In this document: positions 10,873 to 19,499 of the stretch, in pieces
How the letters are laid out: the number at the start of each line of letters is the position of its first letter
How positions within the stretch are numbered: the stretch's first letter is position 1
NCBI RefSeq assembly: GCF_029590555.1
Contig: NZ_CP081001.1
Span: 248,001-312,000 of the forward strand
Length of the DNA stretch: 64,000 nucleotides
Direction: 5' to 3'
DNA from: Sphingobium sp. V4
GTDB lineage: Bacteria; Pseudomonadota; Alphaproteobacteria; Sphingomonadales; Sphingomonadaceae
The notes under the pieces: generated by a model
What the model was told of the DNA's origin: nothing
Seen by the model: only the letters and a program-made list of their open reading frames with translations
Database searches by the model: none
Position numbers and translations under genes: made by a program

Positions 10873-10951
10873 TGGCCGTTAATGGCCGATTGCGGAATGT
10901 CGGCTTTCCGCCTCACCTTGGCAAAAACTCTCTTACGACGATCTCAATCCG

Positions 10952-12637
10952 TCAGTGCGGCATACCGCGACGTTCAGGGTCATCGATCCAGAGACGGGCT
11001 GTTTCAATGAACTCCCATACGTCGTCGTCTCCCGCATTGACATAAAACGCATCGTCAGGATCGGCTCCCATGGCTTCAAACATAGCGAACAACCAATTTT
11101 TCTTCGACACCTGTTCTTGCATTTGCGATTTTAGCCAACACTCTAATTCACCAACTGGCACAAACATTATGCCAAAAGATGCAAATTTTTTAAGCAAAGT
11201 GATTGCATCGATCTTATCGATATCTAACGCATTAACACCAAGTTTTTTGCAATTATCGCGTCCAATATTTTCCATCGCAGCTTTGATTAATGCTCGTTCA
11301 TTTTGCATAATATGCAGGTCGGCTACGTCCAGATTCACCAGAGACCAAATTGGTCCAAATTCTTCGCTCATAAGAACATCGAAATCGAATATTGCGAGCG
11401 CGGGCACGCCTAAACGTCGCAGAGGCTCAACCAATCTAGGTATCGTTTGCCAGTTCTGCGCGTTCATAAAGATACAATCTTCGATACCTCGCTCGGCAGC
11501 ACTCATGCGCGAATTGATTTCTTCGTAGAACGCGCGGTCCGCATCGGCTTCGCAGACAATTGCGCCGCGATGAAAAAGCGCCCTTAAACTGTGCGCGGAG
11601 CGAAGAAGCGGATCATTCATCAACTGGCGGATTTCCGCAGGGTCGAGGGAACGCGCGCTTGCCAATCCGCCGGTATAGGTCAGTCTCACAATTCGAAGAT
11701 TGGGTTCAGATTGCATGCAACCTAGCAACAACTCTGAGCTATGGCTCGCAATGATCAATGAGGCATCGCGATCTCGGGCCGCTTTTGCGAGCACTTTGCC
11801 AACACGCCGAGCGAGGGTTGGATGCAGAAATGCCTCGGGTTCGTCGATCAAAATAATTCTATCCGGCAACGCTAAGACAGCGGCAACAAGTCCTACTGAC
11901 GTTTGGACGCCGTCACCAAGCGACTGGATGACTGGTGCATCTCCGTGAAACCGACGGGCGTTATCATCGACCGCCTGTTCCTCCGTTTCGTTTGCAGGCG
12001 CTCGGTTGCTTAAGCGGACACGGAAAGTAGTCATGGCCGTTGGATCAACGACAAAAAATTTTCCGAAAGCCTGTTCGGTGAATTTGCGAACCGCTTCGCG
12101 AATAGGCTTGGACATGAAAAGATGCCACAGTAAATTCTCAGGCGCCTTCTCAAGGTCTCCTGTAGGTTTTGGATCAATCAGTTCAAATCTAGTTCGACCG
12201 TCTAGGCGCGTTGTAAAGAATCGGACGAAATACTTACGAAGAGCGTCAAAGTTTCCATTGTTATGCCAATCAACGAAACTTGTTTTTGGTATCTGAATTC
12301 GGAGTTCTTGCTCATTATTTCGCGAGCGGGGGCGAAAGAACCAGATATTTCCGGGCTGCATTACTTGCCCTTGCGGAGATTCCGTCTGGTATATCTTCAT
12401 CATTCGATCGACGGCCTCGCCGTCCTGAGGCATAGTAATTTCAATTTTTTCTAGAAGCGCGGATGGCGCTTCCAAGCCCGAGCAATGGGCCTCAATTTCG
12501 CGCAGAGTCTGACTTTTTCCCGCGCTGTTCGGTCCAACCAATATAGTGACATTCGGACATTCAATTTCGAGAGGGGGCTGGCTAGGAGCACTACCCGCTG
12601 CAAATCGAAGACGACCAATCCGTAAAGTATCTTGCAT
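10952..12637 (-). CDS. AAA ATPase-TOPRIM protein (OLD / PARIS-like), probable defence gene
   Basis: A 561-residue protein from the ATG at 12637, preceded by GGGAA; an ATG at 12676 would add 13 residues. An SMC/ABC-like ATPase comes first: Walker A GPNSAGKS (35-42), signature SLGDGVQTS (239-247), Walker B RIILIDEPEAFLHP, switch His in ASHSSE. A TOPRIM-like nuclease region follows: acidic residue in IVCEADADRAFYEE (near 363), DFD (418-420), then VPVGELECW. This order matches OLD-family nucleases and fused PARIS AriA-AriB types. The text is visibly AT-richer than its neighbours, suggesting transfer. No partner gene is adjacent. Confidence 0.8.
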   Translation of the reverse strand: MQDTLRIGRLRFAAGSAPSQPPLEIECPNVTILVGPNSAGKSQTLREIEAHCSGLEAPSALLEKIEITMPQDGEAVDRMMKIYQTESPQGQVMQPGNIWFFRPRSRNNEQELRIQIPKTSFVDWHNNGNFDALRKYFVRFFTTRLDGRTRFELIDPKPTGDLEKAPENLLWHLFMSKPIREAVRKFTEQAFGKFFVVDPTAMTTFRVRLSNRAPANETEEQAVDDNARRFHGDAPVIQSLGDGVQTSVGLVAAVLALPDRIILIDEPEAFLHPTLARRVGKVLAKAARDRDASLIIASHSSELLLGCMQSEPNLRIVRLTYTGGLASARSLDPAEIRQLMNDPLLRSAHSLRALFHRGAIVCEADADRAFYEEINSRMSAAERGIEDCIFMNAQNWQTIPRLVEPLRRLGVPALAIFDFDVLMSEEFGPIWSLVNLDVADLHIMQNERALIKAAMENIGRDNCKKLGVNALDIDKIDAITLLKKFASFGIMFVPVGELECWLKSQMQEQVSKKNWLFAMFEAMGADPDDAFYVNAGDDDVWEFIETARLWIDDPERRGMPH

Positions 12638-12867
12638 TTGGTTTTCCCACACTATCCGGCTTGCATAGATCATCATCTATAGAGCGTCGGCAACAGTCTT
12701 GGTTTCCAAGTTTCCAAATCACAAATTTTTAAAAAGATGACAGTTTGCGAGGTTGGCGGCAGGCAGTTCAACGTCAGCAAATGGCATCCTCGGGAATGTC
12801 CGTTTATGGGAGTGGAGATTGGGACGCCAAGCGACCGCAAATGGCGCAATCCGGCGTGTAATCCATA

Positions 12868-12893
12868 CCTGCCGCCATTTTGCAGGCGGCAGG
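12868..12893. repeat. Perfect 9-bp hairpin
   Basis: CCTGCCGCC (12868-12876) and GGCGGCAGG (12885-12893) flank an 8-base loop just past the stop of the minus-strand gene at 12902. It could help end that transcript, although no T run follows. The stretch 12677-12867 shows no convincing gene. Confidence 0.5.
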
Positions 12894-12901
12894 TCAGAAG
12901 C

Positions 12902-13138
12902 TCAGATCCAGTTACGGCCATCCACCGAGCAACCATAGGGGGGCAACTGGCCCGGGAACCGCGATTGCATCTTGTGGCAGCCCCAATCCCGCAAAGGCGC
13001 AGGCATATAGCCATTCAAAGCGACGCCAACCTCGTCGTAAGGACTGCTGCCTTGCGCCACATACATATACCATCGGCCGCCGAACATCACGATCACAGCC
13101 ACGACGACAACGATTATAACCCTAAGTAATTTTTGCAT
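12902..13138 (-). CDS. Small membrane-anchored protein with two C-terminal cysteines
   Basis: A 78-residue protein. An N-terminal transmembrane helix (residues 5-21, LRVIIVVVVAVIVMFGG) is followed by a short extracytoplasmic domain containing DEVGVALNGYMP, RDWGCHKMQSRFPG and PPYGC, so two cysteines could form a disulfide. A GGATGAG ribosome site precedes the ATG at 13138. It resembles small hypothetical proteins of sphingomonads. The region is AT-richer than the core genome. Function unknown. Confidence 0.7.
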   Translation of the reverse strand: MQKLLRVIIVVVVAVIVMFGGRWYMYVAQGSSPYDEVGVALNGYMPAPLRDWGCHKMQSRFPGQLPPYGCSVDGRNWI

Positions 13139-13418
13139 TTCTCATCCGAACCAAGTGGGAGGATCAACGGCCTTTGCCTCCCACGGCAATCACTATCAAG
13201 CGCCTTGCCAGTCGATTCATCCGATTGATGCCCGGCGCCGGGCTGCTCCCGACCACCGGGCGCTGCGATCCGGTGACAGTGGCCGCATGCTGCTTGGCCG
13301 CCAACGCCCCCTTACGGAACTTCCATGCCACCGGTTTAGGCAACCGCCCTGCCTGGCGTGCCATGAAGCGATCCACGGCATGGCCGCGAATGGGCGATAC
13401 ACCAAAGCCGGAAGCCGA
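13139..13418. other. Stretch without a confident gene
   Basis: Short open frames exist on both strands (for example minus 13164-13376, 70 residues), but none has a clear ribosome site, family motif or convincing composition. It may hold decayed coding sequence within the accessory patch. Confidence 0.4.
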
Positions 13419-13727
13419 CTAGGATATCAAAGCGAAATCACCGCCAGGGTCAGGATCGCAAGCGAGGACGATATCGTCCTCCTCGGCGACAATGATAACC
13501 CGCCTTGGCACCGGCTTGGGGATGCTTCCGGGGAAGCGCGCGTCACCATCAATCTCGACGAGGTAATGCTCGGTCAAAGCCGCTCTCATCTCATCTGGTT
13601 GCTGCACAAACCATGCGGCGGGAAGTGCCTCTCCTAACTGGTCAGGACGCGGCGTCGGCACCACGAAGGTTTCGATTTCCGTCGCCACCTGCCGCCTGGC
13701 ATCGGCAACAGGAATGCGCGCGTCCAT
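13419..13727 (-). CDS. Hypothetical protein
   Basis: A 102-residue protein starting at the ATG at 13727; an upstream TTG at 13763 is less likely. Composition is that of a genuine soluble protein: alternating hydrophobic strands such as EIETFVVPTP, AAWFVQQPDEM, HYLVEIDGDA and RRVIIVAEEDDIVL, ending FALIS, suggest a small alpha/beta fold. No domain is recognised. It lies in the accessory patch between orphan genes, so horizontal acquisition is plausible. Function unknown. Confidence 0.55.
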   Translation of the reverse strand: MDARIPVADARRQVATEIETFVVPTPRPDQLGEALPAAWFVQQPDEMRAALTEHYLVEIDGDARFPGSIPKPVPRRVIIVAEEDDIVLACDPDPGGDFALIS

Positions 13728-13826
13728 ATTCCCGAATGTTCGTCGAAGGCGCTGCGGTAGCAAGGTCCGCTCCCCAAAATCCTATTCCTCTTCCAAAATA
13801 GGATTTCATCTGATCTATCCTTGTCG

Positions 13827-14126
13827 ATGGACCAGCAGCCCGACCCCAATCCGCCCGCAGCCGACCGCGTCCGCTGGACGCCGGAGCGGCAGCGCCTTTT
13901 CCTCACCACCCTGCTCGCGACCGGCAATGTGACGCAGGCGGCGCGGGCCGCAGGCATGTCGCCCGCCAGCGCGCATCGGTTGCGGCGGCGGCTGGCGGGG
14001 ACGGTGTTCGACCGGACGTGGACCAGCGCGCTCGCGCTCCATGCGCAGAGCCTCGCCGATCCCTTCGCTGCCCATTCCGGCCGGCCCGCCGTCCCGGCCG
14101 ATGTGACCCGGCCGGCGCGTCGCTGA
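13827..14126 (+). CDS. Small helix-turn-helix protein (sphingomonad orphan family)
   Basis: A 99-residue protein. Residues 18-58 form an HTH: WTPERQRLFLTTLLATGNVTQAARAAGMSPASAHRLRRR resembles transposase-type or homeodomain-like HTH segments. The remainder is Ala/Arg-rich. The ATG at 13827 follows an in-frame TTG two codons upstream. The last codons run directly into a 22-bp tandem repeat (14092 onward), so the C-terminal tail is encoded by repeat sequence. It is probably DNA binding; targets are unknown. Confidence 0.75.
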   Translation: MDQQPDPNPPAADRVRWTPERQRLFLTTLLATGNVTQAARAAGMSPASAHRLRRRLAGTVFDRTWTSALALHAQSLADPFAAHSGRPAVPADVTRPARR

Positions 14127-14234
14127 TGCGCGGGGGGCGCGTCACTATGACCCTCGCGGCGCGTCATTGTGACCCGACAGGCGCGTCGTCGTCGCGTCGG
14201 GGGCGCGTTCCCGGCGCGTCGCTGGCGCATCCGG
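14092..14234. repeat. 22-bp (2 x 11) tandem repeat array
   Basis: The word GGCGCGTC or a one-base variant starts at 14114, 14136, 14158, 14180, 14202 and 14224, exactly every 22 bases; the half-period is marked by GGCGCGTC at 14213. Units at 14136 and 14158 also share a TATGACCC/TGTGACCC half, and that half is seen in the preceding unit at 14102. The array starts inside the 3' end of the HTH gene. A related inverted array is at 51685-51780. Confidence 0.85.
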
Positions 14235-14262
14235 CGCGATTTCGCCGCGAATATGGAACCAG

Positions 14263-14279
14263 CGACACCGTGAACTTCG
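14263..14279 (+). repeat. Conserved 17-base tail of the periodic array
   Basis: CGACACCGTGAACTTCG lies about 40 bp after the 22-bp array. The inverted counterpart near 51651-51667 reads CGACAGTGTGAACTTCG, 15 of 17 identical. The remainder up to 14426 holds no other gene. Confidence 0.75.
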
Positions 14280-14426
14280 CGGGCGTGACCCGGTGATGAC
14301 CGTCCAGCCGCGCCCGTCGGCCGCGTCCTTCATCCACCCGCGCGCACCTGTCCCATATCGGGCCAGCGCGCCATTAACCCCGTTCCCGCCTTGGTCCTGC
14401 AATCGGCCGGGCCTATCGTCCGCGCC

Positions 14427-15365
14427 ATGCGTATCCTCTCCACCAGCCTCCTCGTCTCCGTCGCGATCGGCGCCACCGCGCTGGCGCAGGGCAACGCCGC
14501 GCCCTTCACCGTTACCGAAACCGGCCGCACCTTTGCGTCGCTGGGCGACGCGCTCGCCGCAATCGGCGACGGGCGCGGCACGGTGCTGGTGGCGCCCGGC
14601 ACCTATCGCCAGTGCGCGGTGCAGCAGGGCGGCGACGTCACCATCCGCGCCGCGACGCCGGGCACCGCCATCTTCGACGGCGTGCCGTGCGAGGGCAAGG
14701 CGGCGCTGGTGCTGCGCGGCCGGTCCAGCACGGTCGAGGGGATCATCTTCCAGAATATCCGCGTGCCCGACGGCAATGGCGCGGGCATCCGCCTCGAAAG
14801 CGGCAACCTCGCCGTCCGCAACAGCCTGTTCCGCAACAGCGAGGAAGGCATATTGACCGGCGATCATGGCGACGGGCAGGTGGTCATCGACAAGTCGACC
14901 TTCCGCCATCTCGGCCGTTGCGACCGCGATCTCGACTGCGCGCACGGCATCTATATCGGGCGGCTCGCCAGCCTCTCCGTCACCAACAGCCGCTTCGACC
15001 AGGGCGATGGCGGCCATTATCTGAAAACCCGCACCGCCCGCGTCACCATCACCGGCAACAGCTTCGACGACAGCGGCGGGCGATTGACCAACTACATGAT
15101 CGACCTCAGCAACGGGGCGAGCGGGGTCATCAGCGGCAACGAAATGGTGCAGGGCAAGGACAAGGACAATTGGTCCGCCTTCATCACCGTCGCGCCGGAG
15201 GGCCGCGAACAGTCGAGCGCCGGACTGGTGATCGATGGGAACCGGGCGGGTTTCGTGCCGGGGGTCGAGCGCAATTCGACCTTCGTCGCCAATTTCACCG
15301 ATGATCCGGTCCGGATCGGCGCGAACGAACTGGCGCCGTCGATGAAGGTCAAGGACCGGCGTTAA
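14427..15365 (+). CDS. Exported right-handed parallel beta-helix protein
   Basis: A 312-residue protein. The ATG at 14427 starts a signal peptide (MRILSTSLLVSVAIGATALAQ). The mature part has the short repeating turns of a parallel beta-helix (VLVAPGTYR, VEGIIFQNIRVPDGNGAGIRLESGNLAVRNSLFRNSEEGI, VTNSRFDQGDGGHYLKT, VTITGNSFDDSGG), as in the pectate-lyase/Beta_helix superfamily. Such proteins often bind or cleave polysaccharides in the periplasm. The catalytic residues cannot be assigned. It is monocistronic. Confidence 0.85.
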   Translation: MRILSTSLLVSVAIGATALAQGNAAPFTVTETGRTFASLGDALAAIGDGRGTVLVAPGTYRQCAVQQGGDVTIRAATPGTAIFDGVPCEGKAALVLRGRSSTVEGIIFQNIRVPDGNGAGIRLESGNLAVRNSLFRNSEEGILTGDHGDGQVVIDKSTFRHLGRCDRDLDCAHGIYIGRLASLSVTNSRFDQGDGGHYLKTRTARVTITGNSFDDSGGRLTNYMIDLSNGASGVISGNEMVQGKDKDNWSAFITVAPEGREQSSAGLVIDGNRAGFVPGVERNSTFVANFTDDPVRIGANELAPSMKVKDRR

Positions 15366-15409
15366 GGGAGGGCGCTGACTTTTCGGGGCCGTTCTGCTAG
15401 GGCAGGGGG

Positions 15410-15604
15410 ATGCGAACCACCTATGACAGCGCGACCGTCCGCCTCTATCATCTGGGCGATGACGGGGCCGCGATGACCATCATGTACGGGCCATTGTCCC
15501 AGGCGCTCCACGTCGCCGAACAACAGCCCGCCGAAGTGCAGGACGGCCTCTTCCTGGCGACCGACAATGACGTGGTCGCCTATCTCGACCTGATCGAGGG
15601 GTAG
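15410..15604 (+). CDS. Small hypothetical protein
   Basis: A 64-residue acidic cytosolic-looking protein (MRTTYDSATVRLYHLGDDGAAMTI, ending VVAYLDLIEG) with AGGGGG upstream of its ATG. It has the composition of a real gene and is followed closely by the convergent fbp gene. No domain or function is recognised. Confidence 0.7.
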   Translation: MRTTYDSATVRLYHLGDDGAAMTIMYGPLSQALHVAEQQPAEVQDGLFLATDNDVVAYLDLIEG

Positions 15605-15640
15605 GTTGAGCCGGCATCGGCCGACCCAACCGTGCGGGGA

Positions 15641-16660
15641 TCAGGCCGCGGCCTGTTCCTCCCGGCCATAGGCGACCACGGCCTCCACTTCGGCCGTATC
15701 GCCCAGCACCACGCCGACCCGCTGGTGCAGCCCCCTGGCGGGCACGTCCATGATCGGCATGAAGCCGTCGCTCGATGCGCCGCCCGCCTGCTCGATCAGG
15801 TAGCTCATCGGATTGGCCTCATACATCAGCCGCAGCTTCGCCTTGCCGGGGCTGCGGTGGTCATAGGGATACATGAAGATGCCGCCGCGCTTCAGGATGC
15901 GATGCACGTCCGCCACCATGGATGCGGTCCAGCGCATGTTGTAATCCTTGCCGCACGGCCCCGCCGCGCCCAGGACGCGCTCGTCGACATAGCGGGTGAC
16001 GGCGGGCGACCATTGGCGGCGGTTCGACATGTTGATGGCGAACTCGCACTTGCCCTGGGGCATCTGCATGTTGGCGTCGGTCAGGACCCAGCTGCCGACC
16101 TCCCGGTCGAGGGTGAATTCATGGACGCCGGTGCCCACGCTCAGCACCAGGATCGTCTGGGGACCGTAGATCGCATAGCCCGCCGCGACCTGCTGGCGGC
16201 CGTCCTGGAGGAAATCCTCCTCCGTCACGTCCCGTCCGGCGCAGCCTTCGGGGGCTTTCAGGACGGAAAAGATGGTTCCGACCGACAGGTCGACGTCGAT
16301 GTTGCTGGACCCGTCGATCGGGTCGAACAGCATCAGATACTCGCCCTTGGGATAGCGGTTGGGGATGGGATAGATGGTCTCCATCTCCTCCGAGGCCATG
16401 GCGGCGAGGTGGCCGCCCCATTCATTGGCGTCGAGCAGCAGTTCGTTGGCGATCACGTCCAGCTTCTTCTGCACCTCGCCCTGCACATTCTCGCTGTCCA
16501 GGCTGCCCAGCACCTCGCCCAGCGCGCCCTTGCCCACCGAATGGCTGATGGTCTTGCAGGCGCGGGCGACGGTTTCGATCAGCAGGCGCAATTCGGCCGG
16601 AAGGGCATTGGCCTGGCGCTGCTGTTCGATGAGGAAGCGGGTGAGGGTGGTTCGAGCCAT
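15641..16660 (-). CDS. fbp: Class 1 fructose-1,6-bisphosphatase
   Basis: A 339-residue enzyme, the normal class I length. It hydrolyses fructose-1,6-bisphosphate to fructose-6-phosphate in gluconeogenesis. The metal-binding core [23 protein letters not shown] and the substrate-binding segment [27 protein letters not shown] are intact. The start [15 protein letters not shown] is typical of alphaproteobacterial Fbp. It is monocistronic, convergent with the preceding small gene and divergent from terC. Confidence 0.95.
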   Translation of the reverse strand: MARTTLTRFLIEQQRQANALPAELRLLIETVARACKTISHSVGKGALGEVLGSLDSENVQGEVQKKLDVIANELLLDANEWGGHLAAMASEEMETIYPIPNRYPKGEYLMLFDPIDGSSNIDVDLSVGTIFSVLKAPEGCAGRDVTEEDFLQDGRQQVAAGYAIYGPQTILVLSVGTGVHEFTLDREVGSWVLTDANMQMPQGKCEFAINMSNRRQWSPAVTRYVDERVLGAAGPCGKDYNMRWTASMVADVHRILKRGGIFMYPYDHRSPGKAKLRLMYEANPMSYLIEQAGGASSDGFMPIMDVPARGLHQRVGVVLGDTAEVEAVVAYGREEQAAA

Positions 16661-16873
16661 GAAACGCCTTTCGCGAATGGGTCGGGAGATCGCGGCCGGG
16701 GCCGGACCGGGGATGACACGCCCTCGCTACGGGAGAGAAACGCCCTAGTCCAGCCGGACGCGACGTCCCGTGTCCCTGTTAGCGTTGTCATGTGACAAAC
16801 TATGTATGGCGGAACGAGAGGCCGCTCCTGTCGTTGCGCTGGCGTGCCAATGGGCACGACAAAGAGGAACATC

Positions 16874-17659
16874 ATGGACAGTCTCATCGCCGCCTTCACC
16901 GATCCCACGGCCCTTGCCGCGCTCATCGCGCTGGTGGTGATGGAGGTCGTGCTGGGCATCGACAATCTCGTCTTCATTTCCATCCTCACCAACAAGCTGC
17001 CGGAGGCGCAGCGGCCGAAGGCGCGGCGGATCGGCATCGGCCTGGCGCTGGGGATGCGCCTCGTCCTGCTGTCGATGATCGCCTGGATCGTCGGGCTGAC
17101 CCAGCCGGTGTTCGACCTGGGCCTCAGCGGCCCGCTCGACACGCATGGCGCGCCGACCTTCGAAACCGAATTTTCCTGGCGCGACATCATCCTGATCGGC
17201 GGCGGCCTGTTCCTCATCTGGAAGGCGACGAAGGAAATCCATCATAATGTCGACCCGTCCGGCAGCGACGATATGCTCGACAAGCGGAGCGTTGCGACGA
17301 TGACCTTCGGCGCGGCGATCGTGCAGATCATCCTGCTCGACATGATCTTCTCGCTCGATTCGATCCTGACGGCGGTGGGCATGACGGACAATCTGGCGGT
17401 CATGGTGATCGCGGTGGTCGTGGCGGTGACGGTGATGCTGCTGGCGGCGGACCCGCTCGCCAACTTCATCGCGCGCAACCCGACCGTGGTGATGCTGGCG
17501 CTGGGCTTCCTGCTGATGATCGGTGCGGTGCTGATCGCCGATGGTTTCGGCGTGCATGTGCCCAAGGGCTATATCTACGCGGCCATGGCCTTTTCGACGC
17601 TGGTCGAGTGCCTCAACATTTTCGCCCGCCGGGCGAAGGTGCGGCGCGGGGTGGAATAG
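16874..17659 (+). CDS. TerC family integral membrane protein
   Basis: A 261-residue, roughly 7-helix membrane protein. The ATG at 16874 has AGAGGAA upstream and gives the family N-terminus [11 protein letters not shown]. The motifs [18 protein letters not shown] and [22 protein letters not shown] contain the paired acidic residues (GIDN, SLDS) typical of TerC/YjbE proteins, which are linked to Mn2+ or other metal export and to tellurite resistance. A manganese exporter role is the best inference, not shown here. Confidence 0.9.
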   Translation: MDSLIAAFTDPTALAALIALVVMEVVLGIDNLVFISILTNKLPEAQRPKARRIGIGLALGMRLVLLSMIAWIVGLTQPVFDLGLSGPLDTHGAPTFETEFSWRDIILIGGGLFLIWKATKEIHHNVDPSGSDDMLDKRSVATMTFGAAIVQIILLDMIFSLDSILTAVGMTDNLAVMVIAVVVAVTVMLLAADPLANFIARNPTVVMLALGFLLMIGAVLIADGFGVHVPKGYIYAAMAFSTLVECLNIFARRAKVRRGVE

Positions 17660-17717
17660 CAGCGGCGGCTCCGGGGCCGGGCAGGAGCGGGGCGGCAAAG
17701 CGCCGCTCCACTCGCCT

Positions 17718-19430
17718 TCACACGCTGCGCATGTCCAGCACCGCCAGCGCAGGCGCGAAGCGGTCGAGATAGGCCCGCTCGCGGCTGGGCCTGGCGAGAT
17801 GATAGCCCTGGAACAGCGAGCAGCCGATCACCCGCAGCACGTCCATCTGGGCCTCGCTCTCGATCCCTTCGACCACCACTTCCATGCCCAGCCCCTGGAT
17901 CAGGCCGACGACGGCGCTGCATATGGTCCGCGCTTCGGCCGAGGTGGCGATGTCCCGCACCAGGCTGCGGTCTATCTTCACCCGGTCGACGGGCAATTCC
18001 CGGAGGCGCGCGAGATTGGAATAGCCGGTGCCGAAATCGTCTATCGCGATGCGGACGCCATCGTCCCGCAGCGCGCGCAACTGGGTCAGGATGCGCGGCT
18101 CCATCTCCATGGCGAGCGATTCGGTGATTTCCAGTTCCAGCATGGCGGCGGGCGTCTCATGCGTCGCCATGGCGTGGCGCAGGCGAAGGAAGAAATCGGC
18201 CTGCGCCAGTTCGCGCGTGCTGATGTTGATGGCGATGCGCTGCGTCATGCCGGCCTTCGCCCAGCGCGCGGCGGTTTCGCACACCCGGCTCATCACCCAG
18301 TCACCCAGCGCGACGATCGCGCCGCTTTCCTCGGCGACCGGCACGAACGCGCCGGGCATCACCAGGTCGCGTTCGGGATGCGCCCAGCGCACCAGAGCCT
18401 CGGCGGCGACGGCGTCACCGGTGACGATGTCGATCTGCGGCTGGAATTCCAGCAGGAATTCCTCGCGCTGGAGCGCCAGCAGCAATTCGCGCTCCAGTTC
18501 GGCCCGGTCGGCCGCTTCCAGCGCCAGTTCGGCGGTGTAGATTTCCGCGCGTCCGCGCCCCTCATGCTTGGCATGATACATGGCGATGTCGGCGGCGCGC
18601 AGCAGGGCGGACAGCGTGTCGCCATGGTCGGGATAGCAGGCGATGCCGATCGACGCGCCCAGCTCTACATGCTGGCTGCCCAGGTCGAACCGCTCGCTCA
18701 GCGCGAACTGGATCGCGCGCGCGATCCGCGAGGCTGCGCTGCGACCCGTGAGGGTGGGGAAGAACATGGTGAATTCGTCGCCGGCGAGGCGGCCGATCAC
18801 GGCGTCGCCGGTGCCGTTGCTGACCTGCGCCATCACCACTTCGCGCAGCCGCCCGGCAACGCGTGCGAGCAACTGGTCGCCTGCGGCATGGCCCAGCGTG
18901 TCGTTGACGCCCTTGAACCCGTCCAGGTCGATGAAGAAGAGCGCGGCCATGCCGGCGTCGGTCCGCTCCGCCAGATGGCGTTCCACCTGGCGGCAGAAGC
19001 TGGTGCGGTTGGCGAGGCCCGTCACCTGGTCGAACAGGGCGAGCGCCTGCACATGATCGAGATTGGTGCGAACCTGACTGAACAGGCTTTCCATCGCGAC
19101 CGACAGGTCGGGCAGTTCCTTTGCGATTTCGCTGGGAACGGGCGATTGCAGGTCGCCATGCGCGGCGCACACCAGCCTCTCGGTTGCGACATCGATTGCG
19201 GTGGCGGTGGCAGCCATGGACCGGCGGGCCGACGCCCAGCTCATCGTGCCGCACAGGATCGCGATGATCAGGGCGCGCCCGATCCGCAGCAGGTCGTCCT
19301 CCTGCCCCGCCGTATAGCCGAGCATCATCGAAAGGATGAACACCAGCGCCCCCGCGGCGCAGGCGAAGGCAGTGGCGCGGCTCTTCAAGGTAACGCCCTG
19401 CATTCGCCTCCTGCCCGATAGCCGCCCCAT
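17718..19430 (-). CDS. Membrane GGDEF-EAL protein (degenerate AGDEF)
   Basis: A 570-residue protein with two N-terminal transmembrane helices (about 17-40 and 48-66), a GGDEF domain (about 135-300) and an EAL domain (about 310-565). The active-site GGDEF reads AGDEF and no RxxD inhibitory site is visible upstream, so cyclase activity is doubtful. The EAL catalytic set is present (EALVRW, NISTREL, ELEITES, IDDFGTGYS, KIDRSLV, EGIES), so c-di-GMP phosphodiesterase activity is likely. An ATG at 19403 directly behind AGGAGG is an alternative start. Confidence 0.9.
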   Translation of the reverse strand: MGRLSGRRRMQGVTLKSRATAFACAAGALVFILSMMLGYTAGQEDDLLRIGRALIIAILCGTMSWASARRSMAATATAIDVATERLVCAAHGDLQSPVPSEIAKELPDLSVAMESLFSQVRTNLDHVQALALFDQVTGLANRTSFCRQVERHLAERTDAGMAALFFIDLDGFKGVNDTLGHAAGDQLLARVAGRLREVVMAQVSNGTGDAVIGRLAGDEFTMFFPTLTGRSAASRIARAIQFALSERFDLGSQHVELGASIGIACYPDHGDTLSALLRAADIAMYHAKHEGRGRAEIYTAELALEAADRAELERELLLALQREEFLLEFQPQIDIVTGDAVAAEALVRWAHPERDLVMPGAFVPVAEESGAIVALGDWVMSRVCETAARWAKAGMTQRIAINISTRELAQADFFLRLRHAMATHETPAAMLELEITESLAMEMEPRILTQLRALRDDGVRIAIDDFGTGYSNLARLRELPVDRVKIDRSLVRDIATSAEARTICSAVVGLIQGLGMEVVVEGIESEAQMDVLRVIGCSLFQGYHLARPSRERAYLDRFAPALAVLDMRSV

Positions 19431-19499
19431 ATGGAGCCCCGATCCACCGGATATGAAGGACAGTGGTTAAGAAAATATCAGCAACCGGCGGGATCGGCG

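Noticed and set aside
13164-13376. Possible 70-residue minus-strand gene in the accessory patch
   Set aside because: No ribosome site or family resemblance, and overlapping frames on the other strand look equally coding; kept only as a gene-free stretch.
14092-14234. Array considered as CRISPR
   Set aside because: Units are head-to-tail without unique spacers, the period is 22 bp, and no cas gene is in the window.
17541-19421. Long plus-strand frame opposite the GGDEF-EAL gene
   Set aside because: It is a high-GC shadow frame; the minus-strand protein shows intact EAL motifs that could not arise by chance.
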